Assembly: GCA_900544475.1 (NCBI GenBank)
Contig: UQVU01000013.1
Location: 1 to 24,070, forward strand
DNA: 24,070 nucleotides
From: an uncultured Butyricicoccus sp.
GTDB taxonomy: Bacteria > Bacillota > Clostridia > Oscillospirales > Butyricicoccaceae
Reading direction: 5' to 3'
Shown here: piece by piece, positions 7,478 through 15,671 of the stretch
How positions within the stretch are numbered: the stretch's first letter is position 1
Layout of the letters: the number at the start of each line of letters is the position of its first letter
Translations under genes and position numbers: made by a program
Notes under the pieces: generated by a model
Seen by the model: only the letters and a program-made list of their open reading frames with translations
What the model was told of the DNA's origin: nothing
Database searches by the model: none

Positions 7478-9577
7478 TCAGTTAAAGCTGTACGTCTGCG
7501 TCGTAGACGAGCCGTCCACGCTCACCGTGACCTCGTGGTCACCGGCGGTGGACTGCACGGTGACGGCAATGCTGCCCTGAGCGGTCGAGGGCGTGTCGTC
7601 ATACTGAATGACGCCGTCCACGTAAATCACGACATGAGCGGTCTCCGCGCTGTCGGGCAGCGCCACCGGAATCGTCGCGCTTCCTTCGCTCGGCGCGGGA
7701 GGCAGCTTGCCCGGCGTATCATCGTCGCCGCCGTTCGTGGTGCCGCCGGTGGTATTGCCGCCGTTCTGCGCCGGGTCCTCGGTCTTTTTCTTGCCCTTGG
7801 AGATCTGGATGTTGACCGTGGTGCCCTGATCGACCGTGCTCTTGGCATCGACCGACTGCCAGATGACCGTGCCCTCCGGCTTGTCGCTTTCGACCTCATC
7901 GACCGAACCGAGCTTGAGTCCGCGGTCGGAAAGCGCCTGCTGCGCCGCGTCGCGCGTCATGCCGGTAAGGCTCGGCACGTCGGTGGATTTCTGCTCCTTG
8001 CCGAGGCTGATATAGACGGTCAGCGTTGCGCCGCGAGCAAGCTCGGTGCCGGCCTCCGGGTCGGTGCGGATGACCTTGCCCTCGTCCACATCGTCGCTGT
8101 ATTCCTTTTCTTTCTTGAGCTCGATGCCGTGCGCGTCAAGCGACGCCGCCACGTAATCGAGGGATTTTCCGGTGAAGTCTACGACCTTGTAGGTGTCCTT
8201 GACGTTGTCGCCGCCTGCGGAAACCGTGACCGTAATGACCGAACCCTTGACGGCCTGCTGGCCCTCGCCGGGGTCCTGGTCGAGGATTTCGCCCGCCGGG
8301 CGGTCGGATTCCTGCCGCGAGGAGGCTTCCTTGATCTCGAAGTTGTTCATGACATCGGAATCCGCATAAACGTCATCGATCGTGCGGCCGATGAGGTCGG
8401 GAACGTCGATTTTCGCGGATTTGCTGCCGCCGGTGAACATGAGCACCGCGACAACGAGCAACGAGATGACCGCCACGACCGCGACCGCCATGCCGGCAGC
8501 CATCGCCGGGCGTTCACTCAGCTTTTCGAAGAAATCCGACGGCTCCCGCTCGCGCACAGAGGTGCGGCGGCGCGCCGGAGCCTCCCGGCGTGCGCTGTGC
8601 GGTTCACTGCGGCGGCGCGGTGCCGCCGGGATGGCGGCCGTATCCTCCGCTGCGGCCTGACGGGCGGCGCGCTGCACCTCTCTGCCGATGACCTGCGTTT
8701 CGCCCGAGCTGTCGTCCGGGGCTGTGTAGTAGAACTCTACGGTCGGGTCCTCGCGCACGCGCACGAGGTCGGCGTGCAGCTCATCGGCCGAAGCGTATCT
8801 GCGGCTGATGTTCGCGCACATCGCGTGCATGACGATTTCATCGAGTCCCTTCGGAATGTCGGGGACCAGCTCGCTCGGCGGGACCGGAACCGTGTTGATA
8901 TGCTGCATGACGATCTGAAGCGCGGTCTCGCCCTCGAACGGGAGCTTTCCGGTCAGCATCTCATACATCACGACGCCGAGCGAATAAATATCCGTCCGAT
9001 AGTCGATTTTCGAGCCTTTGGCCTGCTCGGGCGAGATATAGTGCACCGAGCCGATGGCCTCCTGCACCACGCGCGTTTCCTGCGTCGTTGCGAAGGAGGC
9101 GATGCCGAAATCGGTCAGCTTCGCCGTGCCGTCGCGCAGGATGATAACGTTCTGCGGCTTGATGTCCTGATGGATAATGCCGCGCGAGTGTGCGTGCAGC
9201 AGGGCGCTCGAAATCTGCTCGGCGAAGAATACGCTCTCCTGCCACGACAGACGGCCCTTCTGCTGCAAATATTCCTTGAGGGTCACGCCCTCGATAAGCT
9301 CCATGACGATATAATCCGTGCCGTCCTCGTTTCCGACGTCGAAAATCGAAACGATGTTGTGATGGCTCAGCTTCGCAACGGCGCGGGACTCGATGGCGAA
9401 GCGCCTGCGGATGTCGGGGTCGCGGGCGAACTCCTCCTTGAGGATCTTGATCGCCACATACCGCCCGAGCACGGTATCGCGTGCGCGGTAGACCACTGCC
9501 ATGCCGCCGACGCCGACCACATCGATCAGCTCATAGCGGCCGCCGAGCAGCCTGCCGATATACTTGTCGTTTTCCAT
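7478..9577 (-). CDS. prkC: PASTA-domain Ser/Thr protein kinase
   Basis: Membrane-anchored eukaryote-type kinase that senses peptidoglycan fragments or lipid II through extracellular PASTA domains. The cytosolic kinase domain (about 13-280) has the glycine loop GVGGMAVVY, the ATP lysine 44, DFG (157-159) and GSVHYISPEQA. The catalytic loop reads HQDIKPQN (136-143): the usual Arg before the catalytic Asp is Gln, so this is a non-RD kinase. A basic, Ala-rich juxtamembrane stretch (about 300-345) leads to one membrane helix (358-381). Three PASTA units follow (about 390-453, 463-525, 533-594). Then come a Gly/Thr/Asn linker (605-632) and an extra beta-rich C-terminal domain (633-699). The gene begins 6 bases after the prpC stop, the classical phosphatase-kinase pair. 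Confidence 0.95.
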   Translation of the reverse strand: MENDKYIGRLLGGRYELIDVVGVGGMAVVYRARDTVLGRYVAIKILKEEFARDPDIRRRFAIESRAVAKLSHHNIVSIFDVGNEDGTDYIVMELIEGVTLKEYLQQKGRLSWQESVFFAEQISSALLHAHSRGIIHQDIKPQNVIILRDGTAKLTDFGIASFATTQETRVVQEAIGSVHYISPEQAKGSKIDYRTDIYSLGVVMYEMLTGKLPFEGETALQIVMQHINTVPVPPSELVPDIPKGLDEIVMHAMCANISRRYASADELHADLVRVREDPTVEFYYTAPDDSSGETQVIGREVQRAARQAAAEDTAAIPAAPRRRSEPHSARREAPARRRTSVREREPSDFFEKLSERPAMAAGMAVAVVAVISLLVVAVLMFTGGSKSAKIDVPDLIGRTIDDVYADSDVMNNFEIKEASSRQESDRPAGEILDQDPGEGQQAVKGSVITVTVSAGGDNVKDTYKVVDFTGKSLDYVAASLDAHGIELKKEKEYSDDVDEGKVIRTDPEAGTELARGATLTVYISLGKEQKSTDVPSLTGMTRDAAQQALSDRGLKLGSVDEVESDKPEGTVIWQSVDAKSTVDQGTTVNIQISKGKKKTEDPAQNGGNTTGGTTNGGDDDTPGKLPPAPSEGSATIPVALPDSAETAHVVIYVDGVIQYDDTPSTAQGSIAVTVQSTAGDHEVTVSVDGSSTTQTYSFN

Positions 9578-9583
9578 GAGCGG

Positions 9584-10336
9584 TCACGCCTCCTGTTTCG
9601 CGCCGCGGGTAAACAGCGCGACCGTAATATTATCTCGTCCGCCGCCCTCAAGTGCGAGGGTCAGCAGCTCCCGGCCCTTATCTTCGAGCGTGCCTGCCTT
9701 TGCAAGCACCTCTGCAATTTTTTCGTCCTCGACCATGCCGGTCAGACCGTCCGAGCACAGCAGAAGAATGTCCGTATCCCGAAGCTCGACCTCGAACAGG
9801 TCGCCGTCGACCGTGGCGTCCACGCCGACCGCGCGGGTGATGAGGTTCTTCTGCGGATGCGTGCGGGCGTCTTCAGCGCTGATGCGGCCGAGGCGACGCA
9901 TTTCCTCCACGTAGGAGTGGTCCTCGCTGACCTGACGCAGCGTTTCCCCGTCAAAGAGGTACGCGCGGCTGTCGCCGACGTTCAGGATGCTCGCTTCCCT
10001 GCCCTGCACGAACGCGCCGACGAGCGTCGTGCCCATGCCGCGAAACTCCGGCTGACGGCCGGCGAGGCCGAACACGGTATCGTTCGCCTTTTCGAGCGCG
10101 TGCAGCATGGTCTTGTGGCGCATGATTTCGTCCGGTGCGCTGTCGAGCGCCCCGGCTGCGTCCGCGAGAAAGCTGTCCGCCGCGAACCGGCTCGCCACGT
10201 TGCCCGCGTTCGCGCCGCCCATGCCGTCGCACACGAGAACAAACGCGCTTTCCTTTTCCGGGCGCACCTCCAGCCGGTAAATATCCTGATTGGTCGGGCG
10301 CACACGCCCCTTGTCGGTAATTCCGAAGTATTCCAT
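9584..10336 (-). CDS. prpC: PP2C-family Ser/Thr phosphatase
   Basis: Metal-dependent cytosolic phosphatase of 250 residues that reverses PrkC phosphorylation. PPM motifs in order: ITDKGRVRPTNQD at the N-terminus, CDGMGGANAG with metal-binding Asp, GMGTT, NVGDSRAYL, EDHSYVEEM, CSDGLTGMV and GGRDNITV near the end. The frame is open further upstream to 10600. I start at 10336 because AGGAGG is 9 bases before this ATG, the product then begins exactly as the family does, and the extension would run into rlmN. It lies 26 bases after rlmN and 6 before prkC. Confidence 0.94.
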   Translation of the reverse strand: MEYFGITDKGRVRPTNQDIYRLEVRPEKESAFVLVCDGMGGANAGNVASRFAADSFLADAAGALDSAPDEIMRHKTMLHALEKANDTVFGLAGRQPEFRGMGTTLVGAFVQGREASILNVGDSRAYLFDGETLRQVSEDHSYVEEMRRLGRISAEDARTHPQKNLITRAVGVDATVDGDLFEVELRDTDILLLCSDGLTGMVEDEKIAEVLAKAGTLEDKGRELLTLALEGGGRDNITVALFTRGAKQEA

Positions 10337-10362
10337 TGCCTTCTGCCTCCTCTGACACAGGG

Positions 10363-11394
10363 TTATCCGCGCTCTTTCATCTCGCGCCGGCGAAGCTGAC
10401 CGCAGGCGGCGTCGATGTCCGGACCGAGCTTTCGTCTGACGGTCGCGGTCACGCCGCGCTTTTCGAGTGCCTGCTGAAAGCGGCGCACGGTTTCGGGCTT
10501 CGAGGGCGAGAGCGGACTCTCCTCCACCTCGTTGAGCGGAATAAGGTTGACATGGCCCGGACGGCCGCGGAGCAGCTTCGCGAGCTTTTCCGCCTGCCAC
10601 GGGCGGTCGGTCTTGTCCCGTGCCATCATGTACTCATAGGAAATCCGGCGTCCCGTGGTATCGAAATAATACCGGCACGCCTGCATCAGCCGCTCCACCG
10701 GGTACGCGTCGTTCACCGGCATGATGGACGAACGGGTTTCGTCGTCCGGCGCGTGCAGCGACACCGAGAGCGTGATCTGGAGCTTTTCCTTTGCCAGTGC
10801 TTCTATTTTATCAGCAATTCCGCTCGTTGACAAGGAAATATGCCGCTGACCGATGTTAATTCCCTCGGGGCAGCTGACAAGATGCAGGAATTTCAGCACA
10901 TTGTCGTAGTTGTCGAGCGGCTCGCCCGTGCCCATCAGCACGATATTCGAAACCTTTTCGCCGCTGTCTTTCTGCATGAACAGAATTTCGTCCAGAATTT
11001 CACCGGCCGAGAGGTTTCGCTTTTTTCCGTTCAGGCCGGAGGCGCAGAATTTGCAGCCCATGCGGCAGCCGACCTGCGTGGAAACGCAGACCGAAACGCC
11101 GTGCTCGTAGTGCATGAGGACGGACTCCACACAGTCCCCGTCCCGCAGCCGCCACAGGTACTTTACTGTGCCGTCTACCTTACTTACCTGCTTGCGTGCG
11201 ACCTCGGGCACGGTCAGGATAAAGTTCTCCGCAAGCCGTGCGCGCAGGTCTTTCGAGAGGTTGCTCATCTCATCGAAGGAGGAAACGCCCTCGTGCAGCC
11301 ACTTGAAGATCTGACCGGCGCGGAACGGCTTCTCGCCCATCTCCTTCAAGGCGGCTTTCAGTTCATCTATTGTTAGAGATTTGATTTCTGTCAT
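10363..11394 (-). CDS. rlmN: Dual-specificity RNA methyltransferase RlmN
   Basis: Radical SAM enzyme that makes 2-methyladenosine at A2503 of 23S rRNA and A37 of some tRNAs, improving decoding accuracy. The cluster-binding CRMGCKFC (C110, C114, C117) is intact. The methyl-carrying cysteine is C331 in ACGQL near the C-terminus. GTGEPL and the SLHAP segment are present. I prefer the ATG at 11394 (343 residues): AAGGA is 7 bases upstream. The TTG at 11409 would add five residues but has no good ribosome site. It follows rsmB across a 100-base gap with paired palindromic repeats, and precedes prpC. Confidence 0.95.
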   Translation of the reverse strand: MTEIKSLTIDELKAALKEMGEKPFRAGQIFKWLHEGVSSFDEMSNLSKDLRARLAENFILTVPEVARKQVSKVDGTVKYLWRLRDGDCVESVLMHYEHGVSVCVSTQVGCRMGCKFCASGLNGKKRNLSAGEILDEILFMQKDSGEKVSNIVLMGTGEPLDNYDNVLKFLHLVSCPEGINIGQRHISLSTSGIADKIEALAKEKLQITLSVSLHAPDDETRSSIMPVNDAYPVERLMQACRYYFDTTGRRISYEYMMARDKTDRPWQAEKLAKLLRGRPGHVNLIPLNEVEESPLSPSKPETVRRFQQALEKRGVTATVRRKLGPDIDAACGQLRRREMKERG

Positions 11395-11401
11395 CTGATC
11401 G

Positions 11402-11406
11402 TCCTT
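11402..11406 (-). promoter_or_regulatory. rlmN ribosome binding site
   Basis: AAGGA on the minus strand, 7 bases before the ATG at 11392-11394. It overlaps the alternative TTG start, which argues against that start. Confidence 0.7.
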
Positions 11407-11420
11407 CAAACCATTTTTGT

Positions 11421-11447
11421 GTAGGGCGGGGTGCCCTCACCCCGCCG
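11421..11447. repeat. Palindromic repeat family 1, copy 3
   Basis: Core 11425-11446: GGCGGG, G, TGCCCTCA, C, CCCGCC, preceded by GTAG. The variable arm position is a G-C pair here. It is inverted relative to copy 4, with 26 bases between them, so the two can also pair with each other over most of their length. Confidence 0.8.
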
Positions 11448-11468
11448 CCGTCAATCTGCGGCTCCCGT

Positions 11469-11500
11469 AAAAACGGCGGGCTGAGGGCAGCCCGCCCTAC
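11469..11500 (-). terminator. Palindromic repeat copy 4, acting as a likely rsmB terminator
   Basis: On the minus strand the family 1 palindrome (core 11475-11496, variable pair C-G) starts about 8 bases after the rsmB stop. It is followed after one base by TTTTT (11469-11473). Stem plus U-run fit an intrinsic terminator, so rlmN downstream might need its own promoter or read-through. I see no convincing promoter in the remaining gap. Confidence 0.65.
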
Positions 11501-11507
11501 GGCACTA

Positions 11508-12860
11508 TCAGAGTGCTTTGCGCTTTAATTTCGCGATAAAGAACCCGTCCGTGTCGTGTTCGGGAGGCAGGAGCGTCACCATGCCGTCCGCCCGCTCGCC
11601 GCAGACCGGATGCGACCAGCCGGCGGCCTCAAATTCCGAATGCGCGGTGAGGAACGCGCGTACTACGTCCTCGTTTTCGCGCTGCAAAATCGTGCAGGTC
11701 GAGTAAACGAGCGTGCCGCCCGGCTTAACGTACCGTGCGCAGTTTTCCAGAATCGCGCTCTGGAGCGCCGGGAGAAGCGCTATCTCGTCCGGGTCCTTGT
11801 AGCGCGTTTCCGGCTTTTTGCGGATGATGCCGAGGCCCGAGCACGGCACGTCGCACAGCACGGTATCCGCGCTCTCCGCCCACTCCTCACGGAACGCGGA
11901 GGCGTCCTGAAACTCGGTGCGGATGTTCGGCAGACCGAGCCGCGCCGCGCCCTCACGGATGCGCTTCAACTTGTGCTCGTAGATGTCGCACGAGGTCAGG
12001 CTGCCCTTCCCCTGCATTCTCTCCGCCATGGCGAAGCTCTTGCCGCCGGGGGCGGCGCAGCAGTCGAGCACGGTCGTGCCCGGCTTCGGGTCTGCCACGA
12101 ACGCCGCGAGTGCGCTTGCCGCGTCCTGCACGGTGATACGTCCCGCGCGGAACGCCTCGGTCGCGGCCGCGTCGCCGCCCGTGCAGAGCAGGATGTCCGC
12201 AAACGCGCGGTGCGGCTCGACCGTCAGTCCCGCGTGTTCCAGCTCGGCTTTCGCGTCCTCGGGCGTCACTTTGAGCGTGTTGACGCGCACGGAGACCGGC
12301 GTGTCGGCGTTGTCCGCCTGACAGATGCGCTCGGTCATTTTGAGGCCGAACTGCTCGGAAAGCAGATGCACGAGCCACTCGGGGTGGCTGTAACGGAGTG
12401 AATAGTAGCTCTCCTTGTCCGGGCAGTCGAGACGCGGCAGGGCGTTTTTCTCCGCCGCCTCCGCCGCCTTGCGCATGACGGCGTTCGCGAAGGATACCGT
12501 GCGGTCGTTTGCGTGGCAGTAGCGCTTGACGAGCGCCACGGTCTCCGCCACCGCCGCGTGCGCCGGGATCTTATCCATGAAAATCAGCTGATACAGTCCC
12601 ATGCGCAGACAGGCCAGCACGCGCGGCGCGATTTTCTTGAGCCGCAGGCTGGAAAACCTGCGCAGATACCAGTTGAGCAGCATTTCGTTCTGCACCGTGC
12701 CGTAGGTCAGACGGGCGGCGAGTGCCGCGTCGCGGCCGTCGAGAGACGCCCTGCCGAGGTAGTAGTGCAGCGCGCCGTCCGACCACGCGCTCTCCTCCGC
12801 CATGGAAAACAGGGAAAAAGCGGCGACCTCGCGCGGCGTTTTGGGTCTTTTATCGATCAT
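11508..12860 (-). CDS. rsmB: 16S rRNA (cytosine-967-C5)-methyltransferase
   Basis: Uses S-adenosylmethionine to methylate C967 of 16S rRNA. The N-terminal NusB-like helical RNA-binding domain (about 10-140) is followed by the Rossmann methyltransferase domain. This holds the SAM motif DCCAAPGGKS (266-275), DVPCSGLG with catalytic Cys340, and YSTCT with the release Cys389. The length of 450 is normal. The ATG overlaps the end of the upstream peptidase gene by 11 bases (ATGATCGATAA). Order fmt-(peptidase)-rsmB-rlmN is conserved in Firmicutes. Confidence 0.95.
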   Translation of the reverse strand: MIDKRPKTPREVAAFSLFSMAEESAWSDGALHYYLGRASLDGRDAALAARLTYGTVQNEMLLNWYLRRFSSLRLKKIAPRVLACLRMGLYQLIFMDKIPAHAAVAETVALVKRYCHANDRTVSFANAVMRKAAEAAEKNALPRLDCPDKESYYSLRYSHPEWLVHLLSEQFGLKMTERICQADNADTPVSVRVNTLKVTPEDAKAELEHAGLTVEPHRAFADILLCTGGDAAATEAFRAGRITVQDAASALAAFVADPKPGTTVLDCCAAPGGKSFAMAERMQGKGSLTSCDIYEHKLKRIREGAARLGLPNIRTEFQDASAFREEWAESADTVLCDVPCSGLGIIRKKPETRYKDPDEIALLPALQSAILENCARYVKPGGTLVYSTCTILQRENEDVVRAFLTAHSEFEAAGWSHPVCGERADGMVTLLPPEHDTDGFFIAKLKRKAL

Positions 12861-13560
12861 CGCGGTTTCTTCCTCCGAAAATCAGCAGCAGACGGAGCAG
12901 CTGCGCAAGCGAAACGGCAAGCGCCGCCACATAGGTCATCGCGGCCGCCGAAAGCGTCTTTTTCGCCATGCCGTACTCGTCCTCATCGAGCAGACGCGCC
13001 GAGCCGATGGCTTCGAGCGCCCGGTGAGAGGCGTCAAGCTCGACCGGCAGCGTCACGAGCTGGAACACGGTCGAAAGCGCGAACGCGATGATGCCGACCT
13101 TGATGAGCACGCCGAAGTTCAGCACGAGACCCATCAGGATGAGCGGCATGGCGGCGGTCGCGCCGACCTGCGTCAGCGGAACGATGGCGCTGCGCAGGCG
13201 GATGGGCGAATAGCCGACCGCATACTGTACCGCGTGACCGGCCTCATGCGCCGCCACGCCCACGGACGCGACCGAGGTGGACTGATAAACCGATGCGGAC
13301 AGGCGGATGGTGTTCGTCCGCGGGTCGAAATGGTCGGTCAGCTTGCCTGCCACATATTCAATGCGCACGCCCGTCACGCCGTTTGCGCGGAGGACGGTCT
13401 CCGCCGCCTGCGCCCCGGTCAGTCCCCGTCGGTTCATGACGCGCGAATAGCGGTCGAACGTGCCGTTCACCTTCGCCTGCGCCCAGAACGCAAACAGCAC
13501 GCACGGCAGCACGAGCACGATGTAATACATATCAATTCCGTAATAACCCATATACGGCAT
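12850..13560 (-). CDS. Zinc-dependent membrane peptidase, YugP family
   Basis: Integral membrane metallopeptidase of 236 residues with unknown substrate. An N-terminal helix (about 10-28) is followed by the zinc motif HEAGH (105-109) and three further hydrophobic segments (about 122-143, 146-170, 203-228). Glu174 in LPVELDAS is a likely third zinc ligand, by analogy with related membrane proteases. The ATG has GGAGGG 8 bases upstream. It is inserted between fmt and rsmB relative to Bacillus, a placement I recall from other clostridia. It overlaps rsmB by 11 bases, so both are co-translated. Confidence 0.9.
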   Translation of the reverse strand: MPYMGYYGIDMYYIVLVLPCVLFAFWAQAKVNGTFDRYSRVMNRRGLTGAQAAETVLRANGVTGVRIEYVAGKLTDHFDPRTNTIRLSASVYQSTSVASVGVAAHEAGHAVQYAVGYSPIRLRSAIVPLTQVGATAAMPLILMGLVLNFGVLIKVGIIAFALSTVFQLVTLPVELDASHRALEAIGSARLLDEDEYGMAKKTLSAAAMTYVAALAVSLAQLLRLLLIFGGRNRDDR

Positions 13561-13635
13561 AGAAAGCCCTCCATTTCAGCATCGAGCGCCGCAGAAGCCG
13601 CAGCTTCTCTACACTCTCAACTCTTTACTCTTGTC
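13561..13635 (-). other. Purine-rich spacer with small hairpin, fmt to peptidase gene
   Basis: The 75-base gap contains on the minus strand a low-complexity tract of AGAGT/GAGAGT-like units (about 13609-13632). A short hairpin AGAAGC-TGCG-GCTTCT (about 13595-13610) follows. No U-run follows the hairpin and no promoter is evident. It is the longest gap within the otherwise tightly packed def-fmt-peptidase-rsmB run. Confidence 0.5.
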
Positions 13636-14559
13636 TTATTCCCCGAGCTTGGTGCCAATCTCTACCGCGTGTCCGCGCAGGAAGTCGGCCGCCTTCAGAC
13701 GCTTGCCGCCGACAAGCTGGATTTCGGTGAGGCGGAGTGCGCCCTCGCCGCAGGCAACGGTCAGGCCCTTCTTCGGGTCGGCTTCGAGCACCGTGCCCGG
13801 CTCGCCGTGACCGCTCGTTTCCTCTGCGGCGTAGACCTTGAGCCGCTCGCCCGCAAGACTTGTCAGTGCGATCGGCCACGGATTGAGACCGCGCACCAGA
13901 CAGTCGATTTCATGCGCGGACTTCGACCAGTCGATGACCGCCATTTTCTTGTCAAGCATATGCGCGTAGCAGCTTTCCGCGTCGTTCTGCGGACGCGGGG
14001 TGATTTCGGGGAGTTTCGCGAGCGTTTCGGTCAGAAGCTCCGCGCCCGACTGCGCCAGACGGTCGAACAGCTCGCCCGCGGTTTCGCGTGCGCCGACCGG
14101 CGTTTCATATGTCAGCAGCATATCGCCGGTGTCCAGACCCTCCGCCATCTGCATGGTGGTGACGCCCGCCTTTTCGTCGCCTGCGATGACCGCCCACTGA
14201 ATGGGGGCCGCGCCGCGCCAGCGCGGCAGAAGCGAGCCGTGGACGTTGATGCAGCCGCGCGGCGGGATGTCGAGCACCGCCTTGGGCAGCAGCTTGCCGT
14301 AGGCGACAACGATAATGACCTCGGGCGCCAGTTCGCGCAGGCGTGCCTGCTCGTCCTCGTTTTTGAGGGTAGCCGGCTGATAGACCGGGATGTTATGCTG
14401 AAGCGCCAGCTCCTTGACCGGGGGCGCGGTCAGAACCTGCTTGCGGCCCTGCGGCTTATCCGGCTGCGTGTAGACCGCCGCGAGCTCATGACCGGCATCG
14501 AGCAGCGCCTGAAGGCTCGGCACCGCGAAATCCGGCGTGCCCATGAAAACAACGCGCAT
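13636..14559 (-). CDS. fmt: Methionyl-tRNA formyltransferase
   Basis: Formylates the initiator Met-tRNA using 10-formyltetrahydrofolate. The N-terminal formyltransferase domain carries the catalytic Asn105, His107 and Asp146 in NVHGSLLPRWRGAAPIQ and GLDTGD. The C-terminal tRNA-binding domain occupies about 205-307. The length of 307 is typical. Its ATG shares one base with the def stop (TAATG), so the formylase and deformylase are translationally coupled. Confidence 0.97.
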   Translation of the reverse strand: MRVVFMGTPDFAVPSLQALLDAGHELAAVYTQPDKPQGRKQVLTAPPVKELALQHNIPVYQPATLKNEDEQARLRELAPEVIIVVAYGKLLPKAVLDIPPRGCINVHGSLLPRWRGAAPIQWAVIAGDEKAGVTTMQMAEGLDTGDMLLTYETPVGARETAGELFDRLAQSGAELLTETLAKLPEITPRPQNDAESCYAHMLDKKMAVIDWSKSAHEIDCLVRGLNPWPIALTSLAGERLKVYAAEETSGHGEPGTVLEADPKKGLTVACGEGALRLTEIQLVGGKRLKAADFLRGHAVEIGTKLGE

Positions 14560-15047
14560 TATTCCTCGCCCTCCTGCGGCATCTCAACGTCAACGTACTC
14601 CTCGACCTTTTCAATGAACAGATGGCCGTCGAGGTGCTCGGTTTCGTGGCAGAAGCACTGCGCAACGACGCCCTCGCCCTCGCGCTCGAACCAGTTGCCG
14701 TAGCGGTCCTGTGCGCGGATCTTTGCCCAGGTCGGACGAGTGACGTAGCCGTAAACGCCCGGCACCGACAGGCAGCCCTCGACAACGCGCTCCGAACCGC
14801 GCTGCTCGATGACCTCGGGGTTTACAAGCTCGACCATTTCCTCCGGGTCCTTGTTGATGTCGAGCAGCACGACAACGCGGCGGAGAATGCCGACCTGCGG
14901 CGCCGCCAGACCGACACCACCCGAGTTTTCGAGCGTTTCGCGCATATCGTCGATCAGCATATGCAGACGGTCGTCGAACTTTTCTACCGGACGGCAGTGC
15001 TTGCTCAGCTGCTCGTCGCCCTTGATGAGAATTTTGCGAAGTGCCAT
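14559..15047 (-). CDS. def: Peptide deformylase
   Basis: Removes the formyl group from nascent proteins; metal-dependent (Fe2+ or Zn2+). Family motifs: GVGLAAPQVG (44-53), EGCLSVP with metal ligand Cys92, and HETEH with His134, catalytic Glu135 and His138. The common Asp before the second His is Glu here. 162 residues, with a Glu-rich end. GGAGG lies 9 bases before the ATG. It starts one base after the GNAT stop and overlaps fmt by one base. Confidence 0.96.
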   Translation of the reverse strand: MALRKILIKGDEQLSKHCRPVEKFDDRLHMLIDDMRETLENSGGVGLAAPQVGILRRVVVLLDINKDPEEMVELVNPEVIEQRGSERVVEGCLSVPGVYGYVTRPTWAKIRAQDRYGNWFEREGEGVVAQCFCHETEHLDGHLFIEKVEEYVDVEMPQEGEE

Positions 15048-15048
15048 G

Positions 15049-15645
15049 TTATTTTTCCTCCAAATTCAGTTTCTTAGAATATGTATCAATCGTTTTCTGT
15101 ATTTCTTTATCGTCAAGCTCGGGAAACGGCGTGACCGGACGGGGTTCGCCCGCGCCGATGTGCTTCTGGAACCACGCAACATCATGCCACGCGCCGAATT
15201 TCCAGCCGGAGTCCTGCCAGCGTCCCGCGTCCTCGAAGCCGAGCTTTTTCTGCATCCGCACGCTCTTTTCGTTCGGCATGGTCACGCAGCTGTAAAGATG
15301 GCGGATGCCCTGCATTTCGAGCAGGTCAACGAGGCACGCGAGCAGCACCGTACCGATGCCGTGTCCGTGCGTCCCCTGCCGCAGATAGACCGAAAGCTCC
15401 ACGTCCCAGTCGTAGGCTGCGCGTTCGCGCACGCGGTCGGCGTAGGCATAGCCGATGGCCTCGCCGTCGCTTTCGCAGACGAGATAGGGGTATTCCGCGC
15501 CGAACGCACGGATTCTTCCGGCAAATTCCGAAACCGGCGGCACCTCGTACTCAAACGTGATGGTCGTGTCCGCGACATAGGGCGCGTAGATGCTTCGAAG
15601 CGCCTCGGCGTCAGCCTCGGTCGCTCGGCGGATGGTAATGCTCAT
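15049..15645 (-). CDS. GNAT N-acetyltransferase, Pat/MnaT-like
   Basis: 198-residue acetyl-CoA-dependent transferase resembling the phosphinothricin/L-amino-acid N-acetyltransferase group: an IRRATEADAEALRSIY opening, TFEYEVPP and the acetyl-CoA loop QGTHGHGIGT (90-99). Members acetylate small amines such as methionine sulfone or phosphinothricin; the true substrate here is unknown. A charged C-terminal tail (about 165-198) extends beyond the usual domain. AAGGAG is 10 bases upstream of the ATG. It sits between priA and def, where Bacillus has nothing, and ends one base before def, so it is made together with the deformylase. A role in N-terminal modification is possible but unproven. Confidence 0.85.
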   Translation of the reverse strand: MSITIRRATEADAEALRSIYAPYVADTTITFEYEVPPVSEFAGRIRAFGAEYPYLVCESDGEAIGYAYADRVRERAAYDWDVELSVYLRQGTHGHGIGTVLLACLVDLLEMQGIRHLYSCVTMPNEKSVRMQKKLGFEDAGRWQDSGWKFGAWHDVAWFQKHIGAGEPRPVTPFPELDDKEIQKTIDTYSKKLNLEEK

Positions 15646-15671
15646 TGGGTATCTGCTCCTTACAGGGATTT

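Noticed and set aside
7376..10399. Open plus-strand frame of 1007 codons across rsgA, prkC and prpC
   Set aside because: It is antisense to genes with complete conserved motifs. Its sequence is rich in Arg, Ala, His and Asp typical of GC-rich antisense frames, with no recognisable domain or ribosome site.
10337..10600. 88-residue N-terminal extension of PrpC
   Set aside because: It would lie inside rlmN, is Arg-rich, and a good ribosome site precedes the inner ATG that starts the conserved PP2C sequence.
12802..14703. Open plus-strand frame of 633 codons opposite the peptidase and fmt genes
   Set aside because: Crosses two confirmed genes and an intergenic spacer, with no domain and a low-complexity charged composition.
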